Part shown: piece after piece, positions 57,552 to 64,000 of the stretch | Layout: every line of letters begins with the position of its first letter | Numbering within the stretch: the stretch's first letter is position 1 | NCBI GenBank assembly: GCA_902790215.1 | Contig: CADAQX010000002.1 | Location: 1 to 64,000, forward strand | Direction of reading: 5' to 3' | Origin: an uncultured Bacteroidota bacterium | GTDB lineage: Bacteria; Bacteroidota; Bacteroidia; Bacteroidales; P3 | DNA length: 64,000 nucleotides | Program-made: the position numbers and the translations under genes | The notes under the pieces: model-generated | Seen by the model: only the letters and a program-made list of their open reading frames with translations | What the model was told of the DNA's origin: nothing | The model's database searches: none

Positions 57552-59216
57552 ATGAGAAAACTTGTTTCTTTTTTGATCGGCATGTCGCTCGCCGTGACGC
57601 TCTTTGCGCAACGTGCGGGCGACATTGTCGTGTTGTATGACAACGATGTGCACTGCGCTGTGCACGGTTATCCCGTCATGGCGGGGCTGCGCGACAGCCT
57701 CGAGCACATGGGTTGCAAGGTGTATGTGGTGTCGGCGGGCGACTTCTCTTTCGGCGGCCCTTTCGGGTCGGTATCGAAAGGCGAGTTTATTGTCCGCATG
57801 ATGAATGCCGTGGGCTACGATGCCGTCTGTCTGGGCAACCATGAGTTTGACTATGGCATGGGGCAGTTGCGCCGCTTGGAGTCGATGCTGACAGCCCCGA
57901 TGCTCTGTTGCAACCTGATGCCCAACGATGCCGTGGCAAAGCCTTTGGACAAAGTGATGTCTATCGGCAATGTGGCGAAGGAGGAATGGCGGGAGGACAC
58001 CCGCTACGCCACTCCCTTTGCACCGTTTGTGATACGGCGTTTCGACGGTGTCAGTGTGGCCTTCGTGGGCATCACCACCCCCAACACCATGTACACTTCG
58101 GCACCGAAGAGTTTTCAGGACTCGGTGGGGAATTACATCTATCATTTCTCCCTTGCCACTTTGGGGCAGGTTCTGCAGCACTCCGTTGATGCCGCCAAGG
58201 CGGCAGGAGCCGATGTTGTGGTGCTGCTGTCGCATCTGGGCGACAGCGAGGGCGAGCCGAATTCGGTGCAGATTGCTGCCCAGGTCACGGGTGTGGATGT
58301 CATCCTCGACGGGCACGACCACCACATCATCCCCTGCCGCAAGATTCGCGACAAGGAAGGAAAAGACATTCTCCTCACCTCCACAGGCAAGCATTTCAAA
58401 TATTTGGGCATGCTCACCATCCCCGTTGACGACGGCGCACAAGTCGGAACCATCCCTCCGACACGGCTGCTGCCCATCGACAGCCTGCGCCATGCAGGGT
58501 GCGTGAATGCCGCCGTGGCCGACACCCTTCTGCGTGTGAAAGAGCTCTACGACCTCTACGGCAACCGGGTGGTTGCACACAGCGATGTGGACCTCGTGGC
58601 CGAAGAGAACGACATACGTGTCTGCCGTCTGCGCGAGACCAATCTGGGCGACCTGATAGCCGATGCATGTCGCATCCGCATGGGCACCGACATCGGCTGG
58701 CTCAACGGAGGCAGCATGCGCGACAATATTGCTGCCGGCCCCGTCACGTTTAACCGACTGCTGAGCGCCTGCCCCTACAGCAACAACATGGTCATTATCC
58801 GCACCACGGGACAGGATATCCTCGATGCCCTGGAGATTGCCATGCGCGGATACCCCAAGGCCGACGGTTGTTTCCCGCAGGTGAGCGGCCTGACCTTTGC
58901 CTTCGACACTACCGTGGCCACCAGTGTGGTGCTTGACAGCAAAGGAGTGTTCCAGCGTGTGGAAGGCCAACGCCGTGTGTCGGATGTGCGCGTGGGAGAG
59001 AGACCCCTCGACCCTGAGGCAACCTACACCATCGCCGGGCCGGAGTATATACTCATCAACGGAGGCGACGCCTATGCGTTCCCCCACAAAGAAGTGCTCA
59101 GCTCCGGCACCACAACGGACCTGCAGGCACTGGAAGACTATATGACACAGAACCTGCACGGGCGCATCGGCGCGCCATACGACACGGCGCAGGGAAGAAT
59201 AGTGGTAAAAAACTAA
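57552..59216 (+). CDS. Exported 5'-nucleotidase / UDP-sugar hydrolase-type metallophosphatase
   Basis: 554 aa. Signal peptide (MSLAVTLFAQ). Metallophosphatase motifs: YDNDVHC (29-35), SAGDFS (61-66), GNHEFDYG (95-102), LLSHLGD and LDGHDHH. The C-terminal 5'-nucleotidase domain carries LNGGSMRDNI and R-T-T-G-Q-D-I-L-D-A-L-E. It would hydrolyse nucleotides in the periplasm or at the surface for phosphate and nucleoside uptake. Ten bases before EnvC. Confidence 0.92.
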   Translation: MRKLVSFLIGMSLAVTLFAQRAGDIVVLYDNDVHCAVHGYPVMAGLRDSLEHMGCKVYVVSAGDFSFGGPFGSVSKGEFIVRMMNAVGYDAVCLGNHEFDYGMGQLRRLESMLTAPMLCCNLMPNDAVAKPLDKVMSIGNVAKEEWREDTRYATPFAPFVIRRFDGVSVAFVGITTPNTMYTSAPKSFQDSVGNYIYHFSLATLGQVLQHSVDAAKAAGADVVVLLSHLGDSEGEPNSVQIAAQVTGVDVILDGHDHHIIPCRKIRDKEGKDILLTSTGKHFKYLGMLTIPVDDGAQVGTIPPTRLLPIDSLRHAGCVNAAVADTLLRVKELYDLYGNRVVAHSDVDLVAEENDIRVCRLRETNLGDLIADACRIRMGTDIGWLNGGSMRDNIAAGPVTFNRLLSACPYSNNMVIIRTTGQDILDALEIAMRGYPKADGCFPQVSGLTFAFDTTVATSVVLDSKGVFQRVEGQRRVSDVRVGERPLDPEATYTIAGPEYILINGGDAYAFPHKEVLSSGTTTDLQALEDYMTQNLHGRIGAPYDTAQGRIVVKN

Positions 59217-59225
59217 AAACAGACA

Positions 59226-60464
59226 ATGAAAGTGCAAGGGTTTAACTACAGGCTACGGATACTGCTGCCGGTTGTGGCGATGCTGCTGCTTTGTGCTCCC
59301 GCACAAGGACAGAGCAAGAAACAGCTGGAACGCGACAAAGCCAGAATCGAGAAAGAGATAGCCCGCCTCACGGGCGAGCTGGGCAAAGCGCGTAAAAACA
59401 CCCGCAACTCCACCAAGCAGATAAAACTCATCAACCAGCGCATCGACGAGCGCACACGCCTCATCAAGAATATCAACAGCCAGATGACACTGCTCGACAG
59501 GCAGATTACCCGCACCGAGGACTCGCTGCGGGTGGTGCGCGGCCAGATAGACAGCATGAAGATGGAGTATGCCAAAGTGGTGCGCACACTCTACGGCCTG
59601 CGGGGCAACGTCAGCTCCACATCGATGATGCTCGACAACGAGACCTACAACTACTCCTATCTAAAGATGAAATATTTTAAGGAGTATTCCCGTTACCGCA
59701 AGCATCAGGCCGCCGTTATCCAGCGCCGCGAGCAACTCTTCCAGAACCTCGATCTGGACCTGCAGCGCCAGCGCAACGAAAAGGTAACCCTTTTGGCACA
59801 GGAACGCAAACAGAAAGACGCGCTTGCCCGTGAGCAGCAGAAACACCAGAAGAACCTCGACAAAAGCCAGCAGGACGAGCGCTATCTGCAGCAGCAAATC
59901 TCCAAGAAAGAGCAGCAGCGCTCGCGTCTGCAAAAGCAGATACAGCAACTCATCAGCAACGAGGTGGCCAAGGCTGCGCCCAAGGGCTCGGGCTCTGCAT
60001 CCGGGAAGGGCTCAGGCACCAAGACACCCAGCCCCGCCTACAGCGATGCCGCCTCGGCCGATTTTGTGCAGAACAGAGGGCGTATGGCCTGGCCCGTGCA
60101 CTACAAAAGCGTGGCGCGCGAATTCGGCGTTTATAACCACGCCGCCGGCGGGCAGGGACGCAGCGACGGCATATACCTCAACTGCACCCCCGGCACCACC
60201 GTCCACGCTGTGGCAGGCGGCACCGTGGCGCGGGTCTTCACCGACCCCAACGGAACTCTGGGCGTGCTCCTCCGTCACGGGGCATACATCACCGTCTATG
60301 CCGGCATGGGCAACGTCTCCGTGTCGGCGGGGAGCAAAGTGTCGGCACGCCAAACCCTCGGCACCGTGGCAGTGGGCAGCGACGCCACGTCGGAATTCTT
60401 CTTCCAGCTGTGGTGTGGCTCCAATCCACCCCAGGCCCTCAATCCCCGCCACTGGCTGAATTAG
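59226..60464 (+). CDS. EnvC-like murein hydrolase activator (degenerate LytM)
   Basis: 412 aa. Signal peptide (VVAMLLLCAPAQGQ), a long coiled coil (about 28-250) and a C-terminal M23/LytM domain (about 290-412). The zinc ligands look degenerate: the usual H-x3-D is not clear, the segment reads NHAAGGQGRSDGIYL, and the final H-x-H is replaced by FFFQLW. Such catalytically dead LytM proteins (EnvC, NlpD) activate amidases during cell division. Convergent with licD, 8 bp apart. Confidence 0.9.
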   Translation: MKVQGFNYRLRILLPVVAMLLLCAPAQGQSKKQLERDKARIEKEIARLTGELGKARKNTRNSTKQIKLINQRIDERTRLIKNINSQMTLLDRQITRTEDSLRVVRGQIDSMKMEYAKVVRTLYGLRGNVSSTSMMLDNETYNYSYLKMKYFKEYSRYRKHQAAVIQRREQLFQNLDLDLQRQRNEKVTLLAQERKQKDALAREQQKHQKNLDKSQQDERYLQQQISKKEQQRSRLQKQIQQLISNEVAKAAPKGSGSASGKGSGTKTPSPAYSDAASADFVQNRGRMAWPVHYKSVAREFGVYNHAAGGQGRSDGIYLNCTPGTTVHAVAGGTVARVFTDPNGTLGVLLRHGAYITVYAGMGNVSVSAGSKVSARQTLGTVAVGSDATSEFFFQLWCGSNPPQALNPRHWLN

Positions 60465-60472
60465 CGGGAGCG

Positions 60473-61165
60473 TCAGTATTCTATGCGGTAGAGTCTTTCC
60501 CCTCGGGTTTGCGACCGGCGCTGGTGGTCGCCCATGCTCCATTTGGGGTCGGGAGTCATAAAGTGCTCTCCGTAGAGAGTCTCAAGCCACGACTTGGTAT
60601 TGTCCGGCATATAGCATTCAATCCCCATAAAGGGCTGTTTGGAGAATGTGGCGTCCGGGCAGGTTCTTATAATGCCGGGGAAGCCGTCGGTTTGGTTGGC
60701 CGTGCGCCAGTCTTTTGATTCGTGGGGCAGACACAGGTCACAGAACAGGTTGCCGTCCTCGTCCTTGTAGAAATAGTGGATATCGATGTGCACACCCTTG
60801 TAGTCGAATTTGTCTTCGCATATGCGGCCTGTAGCCTTCACGTAGTAGCGGCGAAGGTGCCTCAGACCGGCCTTCTGCATGGCGTCGACAAGCGAGTCGT
60901 TATAGTCTGTGGCAAGCATTCCTGTGTCCAGGTCGCAGTCGTAGGGTATAAATCCCTTTTCCCGGTAGGCGCCCAGCAGGGTGCCGAAAGCCAGGAAGAG
61001 ACGGCATCCACACTGCTCGCTTGCTCGGCCGGCCAGCTTCAGCGTTTCAAGCCCATATTTTGCAAATGCTTTGTTCTGTTTGTACATCTGGATGCGGTTG
61101 TCCAACAGCATCATCTGCTTGTAGAACCCCAGACGGATGGCTATCTTCACTAATAAATCTCTCAT
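60473..61165 (-). CDS. LicD-family protein (nucleotidyl/phosphotransferase), phosphonate-glycan candidate
   Basis: 230 aa. The LicD signature FGTLLGAYREKGFIPYDCD (60-78) with D80 supplies the nucleotidyltransferase-fold metal site. KGVHIDIHYFY and later W-L-E-T-L-Y-G-E-H-F follow. LicD transfers phosphocholine or other phospho-/phosphono-alcohols to glycans. Its ATG overlaps the reductase stop (ATGA), tying it to the phosphonate genes upstream. I infer transfer of a phosphonate headgroup to a surface polysaccharide or lipid. Confidence 0.88.
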   Translation of the reverse strand: MRDLLVKIAIRLGFYKQMMLLDNRIQMYKQNKAFAKYGLETLKLAGRASEQCGCRLFLAFGTLLGAYREKGFIPYDCDLDTGMLATDYNDSLVDAMQKAGLRHLRRYYVKATGRICEDKFDYKGVHIDIHYFYKDEDGNLFCDLCLPHESKDWRTANQTDGFPGIIRTCPDATFSKQPFMGIECYMPDNTKSWLETLYGEHFMTPDPKWSMGDHQRRSQTRGERLYRIEY

Positions 61166-62277
61166 AACAGAATGTTGTTGTATAATGATTGTATGGCTTG
61201 CTCGTCAAGACCAACGGGATTGTTCTTGAGCCGGACGGGATTGACGGCACGGGTAAGTATTGCCAATTCCTCCTCGCGGTTGTTGGCTTTGGGTTGGGAA
61301 ATGTTCATTTTTGCAAGAAGAGCCCGGAAGCAGTCAATCGCCTCCGTCGCCGACTGGCGGTGCATTGCCTCTGCAATGTCCGAGAAGATGCGGTTCAGGT
61401 AGTCCGTCCCGCGAGGGTCCTTGCAGTGTTCGGGGTGGGAGAGCATGTATTCCCATATTCCGGGCAGACAGACAGCCACGGCATGGCCATGGGGGAGAAG
61501 GTACAGGGAGGTCAGTTTGTAGCTGAAGGCGTGCGGGGCTGTTGTCTGGGTGATGTTGATGGCCTGGCCGGCTTTGTTGGCTGCCTGCATCACCAGGGCG
61601 GCGGCCGCCGCGCTGTTCTCGAAAATGTAAGGCTCTATGTTGTCCACAAGGGTTCTCACGGCTTCGCACGAGAGCTTGTGCGACTGGGGCGTCGAGTTAA
61701 TCGACCACCACGACTCAATTCCTTGGCAAAGGGCATCGAGAACCGTGCATTTCTTTTGATACACAGGCAAGGACGACAGTACTGCCGGTTCGAGAATGGC
61801 GTAGTTCGGAATGATGCTGGGGTGGGTGACGGACTGTTTCACCCCCTGGTGATAGATGACGGCAAAACGGGTGGATTCGCTGCCTGTGCCGGCTGTGGTG
61901 GGGATGGCCACAAGCGGGATGCCGCTGTCGGAAAAATCCTGTTGCAGGTAGCAGTCACCGTCGTTCATCCTGCAGAAAAGCTTGATGCATTTGGCAACAT
62001 CCATGCTGCTGCCTCCCCCCACGGCCAGAATGGTGTCGCAATGGGCTTGCCGGAAAAGGGAAACCCCCTTGCACACATCCTCGTACAAGGGATTGGAGCC
62101 GAAATCGCTGAATACAACATACGGGGTGGAAACCGCCTCTACACGGTGCCGTATATTGAGGAACGGGAAAGACGCGTCGGCAACAAGGAGTAGCTTTCCT
62201 GCTCCGATGTCCTTCAGCACGGCATCAAGGTTGTCGATGCCTGTTAGAATGTGTTGTGTCGGGTTCTCGGTTGTCAT
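61162..62277 (-). CDS. Iron-containing alcohol dehydrogenase, probable phosphonoacetaldehyde reductase
   Basis: 371 aa Fe-ADH. NAD-site GGGSSMDVAK (87-96), PTTAGTGSE (126-134). Metal ligands: D181, H249 (TTAPHAFSY), H263 (LLPHGHA); the usual first His of D-x3-H is Gln here (LDALCQGIES, Q185). W-S-I-N-S-T follows as in phosphonate-pathway members. It lies between LicD and phosphonopyruvate decarboxylase with 4-bp overlaps on both sides, so reduction of phosphonoacetaldehyde to 2-hydroxyethylphosphonate is the best assignment. The Q185 substitution could alter metal choice. Confidence 0.85.
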   Translation of the reverse strand: MTTENPTQHILTGIDNLDAVLKDIGAGKLLLVADASFPFLNIRHRVEAVSTPYVVFSDFGSNPLYEDVCKGVSLFRQAHCDTILAVGGGSSMDVAKCIKLFCRMNDGDCYLQQDFSDSGIPLVAIPTTAGTGSESTRFAVIYHQGVKQSVTHPSIIPNYAILEPAVLSSLPVYQKKCTVLDALCQGIESWWSINSTPQSHKLSCEAVRTLVDNIEPYIFENSAAAAALVMQAANKAGQAINITQTTAPHAFSYKLTSLYLLPHGHAVAVCLPGIWEYMLSHPEHCKDPRGTDYLNRIFSDIAEAMHRQSATEAIDCFRALLAKMNISQPKANNREEELAILTRAVNPVRLKNNPVGLDEQAIQSLYNNILL

Positions 62278-63401
62278 TTGCTCAGAAAATGCATAAAGGC
62301 TTCCTTGTTTTCAATGGGCGTGGTTGTCGGCCTTCCCAAGTCTTTCCGGTTGCCCTTCCTCACGTTGATCTCCACCATTGCGGGGCAGGCGGCATCCCTC
62401 AGGGTCGTGAGAAGTCCGTCCAGCTCGTTGCGGGACGACACGCTGAATGCGGCTCTGTATCCGCATGCCAGGGCAATGGCGGGAAAGTCAATCAGATGCC
62501 CCGCAGTGGGCTGACCGCCCACACTGTCGTGCGCGCCGTTGTTGAAGACAATGTGAATGAAGTTGGCAGGCTTCTGGCTTCCGACAATGGCCAGACCGCC
62601 CATGTGCATGATGGCGGCTCCGTCGCCGTCAAAGCAATATATCCTTCGGCTAGGCTGCTGCAGGGCTATGCCCAGCGCGATATGCGATGCGTGACCCATA
62701 GACCCCACGGTGAGGAAATCCTTTCCGTGCCCTTGGCCGCTGGCCGCGCGGAATTCAAACAATTCGCGACTAATCATACCGGTGGTACTTACAACGACTG
62801 CTTCGGGCTCCACGGCCTGTGCCACAGTTTGGATGGCCTCTTCCCTGCTCATAGGGTAGGTGTCGGGGATGGTGTGCTGCAGCGTGTAGGTGTCGAAAGT
62901 GTCTTTCTCCACGACAAGGGCATACACGTCGCCGGTTTCCTTGATGCTGGTCATCGCCTTCTCAATCTGGCGGCGGGCTGTATCTTCCTCTTTGCTGAGC
63001 ACCTCGTAGTTGATGCCCATTGTGTTCAGCAGGCCCGTGGTGATCTTCCCCTGCTTCACATGCTGGGGTTCGTCGTGCACGCCTGGACGGCCCCGCCAGC
63101 CTATCAGCAGCAGCAGGGGGATGTGGTACACCTCGCGGTCGGTCAGCGAAGCCAGCGGGTTGATGGTGTTCCCCTGCCCGGAATTCTGCATATATACGCA
63201 GCCCACTTTGTTAGTCGCCAAATGGTAGCCTGCGGCAAGGGCAACGGCGCCGCCCTCGTTGGCGGCAATGATGTGGCGGCGCGGTTCGATATGGTCTGTG
63301 ATGTATGCACAGACATTTTTCAGCAGCGAGTCGGGCACGCCGGTATAGAATTCAACGCCCCATGAGGCAAGCGTGTCAATAAAGAACTTGGGAGAGAGCA
63401 T
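62274..63401 (-). CDS. Phosphonopyruvate decarboxylase
   Basis: 375 aa TPP enzyme. N-terminal PYR domain (EFYTGVPDSLLKNVC, ANEGGAVALAAGYH, IGWRGRPGVHDEPQH) and C-terminal PP domain with GDGAAIMHMGGLAIVG and NNGAHDSVGGQPT. It converts phosphonopyruvate to phosphonoacetaldehyde, making the PEP mutase step irreversible. No aepZ-type aminotransferase follows; the next gene is the reductase, hence the hydroxyethylphosphonate prediction. The stop overlaps the reductase ATG by 4 bp. Confidence 0.94.
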   Translation of the reverse strand: MLSPKFFIDTLASWGVEFYTGVPDSLLKNVCAYITDHIEPRRHIIAANEGGAVALAAGYHLATNKVGCVYMQNSGQGNTINPLASLTDREVYHIPLLLLIGWRGRPGVHDEPQHVKQGKITTGLLNTMGINYEVLSKEEDTARRQIEKAMTSIKETGDVYALVVEKDTFDTYTLQHTIPDTYPMSREEAIQTVAQAVEPEAVVVSTTGMISRELFEFRAASGQGHGKDFLTVGSMGHASHIALGIALQQPSRRIYCFDGDGAAIMHMGGLAIVGSQKPANFIHIVFNNGAHDSVGGQPTAGHLIDFPAIALACGYRAAFSVSSRNELDGLLTTLRDAACPAMVEINVRKGNRKDLGRPTTTPIENKEAFMHFLSK

Positions 63402-63411
63402 GGCTTTTAAT

Positions 63412-63537
63412 ATTGCTTGATTGTCTGATTGTTTGATTGCTTGAGTAATTCTGATTGCGTTAATGTGTTAATTCGTAAATTCGTGAGTCTTTGATGCACC
63501 AAGGACTCACACATTAACACATTCACGCATTAACACA
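63412..63537. repeat. Hairpin repeat, ATTGCTTGATT and TTAATGTGTTAATT arms
   Basis: ATTGCTTGATTGTCTGATTG and TTAATGTGTTAATTCG on the left; CACATTAACACATTCACGCA TTAACACATT on the right around GAGTCTTTGATGCACCAAGG. It separates PEP mutase from phosphonopyruvate decarboxylase within what is otherwise one operon. Confidence 0.8.
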
Positions 63538-63541
63538 TTTT

Positions 63542-64000
63542 TCAATTCTTTTTAGTTCCTGGTATCAGTTCCAATATTTCCTTGATGGGCATGCAGTAGT
63601 CGTTTGATGCCTCGAGGCTGCGGCCGTGTGCCAGGATAGACTTGGCGCAGCCCAGCATGGCGGGGTAGGCGCTCCGCAGCATGTGGTTGGCATATATGAC
63701 CACGTTGATTCCCCACGAGGCCAGCTCCTCCTCGGTAAACTGGTTGTATGTGGTGGGGACGGCCACGATGGGAGTGCCTTGGTTCTTCTGCCGGAATGCC
63801 TCGCAGAAAGCCTTGATGTCCATGCCGTCCTTGTTCTTGCTGTGAATCATGATGGCGTCGGCTCCGGCGGCCACATAGGCATAGGCCCTCTCCAGCGCGT
63901 CCGACACAGGCTTCCCCGCTATCAGCGACTCGATGCGGGCTATCACCATAAAGTCCTCCGTGATCTGGGCGTTCTTCCCCGCCTTGATCTTGTTGCAGAA
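63542..64000 (-). CDS. Phosphoenolpyruvate mutase, C-terminal part (cut by window edge)
   Basis: The frame is open to the right window edge; 152 codons are visible. FCNKIKAGKNAQ, DFMVIARIESLIAGKPVSDA, YVAAGADAIMIHSKNKDG and PIVAVPTTYNQ are isocitrate-lyase/PEP-mutase superfamily hallmarks; the N-terminal catalytic loop (E-D-K-x-x-P-K-x-N-S) is just outside. It isomerises PEP to phosphonopyruvate, the committed step of phosphonate synthesis. 140 bp upstream of phosphonopyruvate decarboxylase with a hairpin between. Confidence 0.93.
   Translation of the reverse strand, partial: FCNKIKAGKNAQITEDFMVIARIESLIAGKPVSDALERAYAYVAAGADAIMIHSKNKDGMDIKAFCEAFRQKNQGTPIVAVPTTYNQFTEEELASWGINVVIYANHMLRSAYPAMLGCAKSILAHGRSLEASNDYCMPIKEILELIPGTKKN

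Noticed and set aside
57534..59237. 567-codon minus-strand open frame
   Set aside because: Antisense to the 5'-nucleotidase with intact catalytic motifs.

Overview
The window looks like the chromosome of an anaerobic member of the Bacteroidales (Bacteroidota), most likely an uncultured gut or rumen lineage. Four lines of evidence point there. Several secreted proteins end in type IX secretion (T9SS) sorting domains, and a T9SS component (PorQ) is encoded. Promoters repeatedly carry the Bacteroidota TAnnTTTG -7 box, usually TATCTTTGCA, and Shine-Dalgarno sequences are poor. Gene content includes HydE ([FeFe]-hydrogenase maturation), a PPi-type phosphofructokinase and two enzymes of lysine fermentation. 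No species is claimed. There is no rRNA, CRISPR array, transposase or phage module; one tRNA-Arg(ACG) is present.

Layout. 0-2.4 kb: end of a T9SS cargo gene overlapping an orphan Card1/Can2-like CARF nuclease, then a small unknown. 2.6-8.3 kb: alginate-export-type barrel, then a Cys-rich small protein, a TonB-dependent receptor and a heavy-metal-associated protein (a probable metal uptake set), then hydE. 9.1-11.4 kb: a membrane-anchored NACHT NTPase with TPR repeats. 11.8-20.9 kb, minus strand: OmpH/Skp, gltX, GT2, LpxL-type acyltransferase, GWxTD protein, alaS and a GroES-like protein. 21-26 kb: GH29 fucosidase and lipoprotein, then HAD phosphatase, PNP, bifunctional-nuclease protein and rdgB. 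26.5-34 kb: large T9SS protein, tgt, GT2, ECF sigma, barrel protein, GNAT. 34.2-42.7 kb: tRNA, Omp28-like T9SS protein and a cluster of two C10 cysteine proteases flanked by small lipoproteins. 43-49.7 kb: very large alpha-2-macroglobulin and a four-helix-bundle protein. 50-53.5 kb: kdd, kamA and porQ. 53.9-60.5 kb: lipoate ligase, an unknown repeat protein, PPi-PFK, 5'-nucleotidase and EnvC. 60.5-64 kb, minus strand: PEP mutase (cut by the window edge), phosphonopyruvate decarboxylase, phosphonoacetaldehyde reductase and LicD, which together predict a hydroxyethylphosphonate-decorated glycan.

The most unusual feature is the non-coding fraction. Many gaps hold hairpins whose arms are short degenerate iterations (ATTGAGA, CAATCAAGCA, TTGATAAG, GATAGA and others) around short, conserved, GC-richer apices. 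At least three such units lie in frame inside or at the end of conserved genes (alpha-2-macroglobulin, gltX, rdgB). Separately, two longer non-coding elements, about 205 and 240 bp, each occur twice in opposite orientation; one has 20-bp terminal inverted repeats and resembles a MITE. These hairpins and elements are my main candidates for something undescribed. The orphan CARF nuclease, the NACHT-TPR protein, and the pairing of C10 proteases with possible lipoprotein inhibitors come next.
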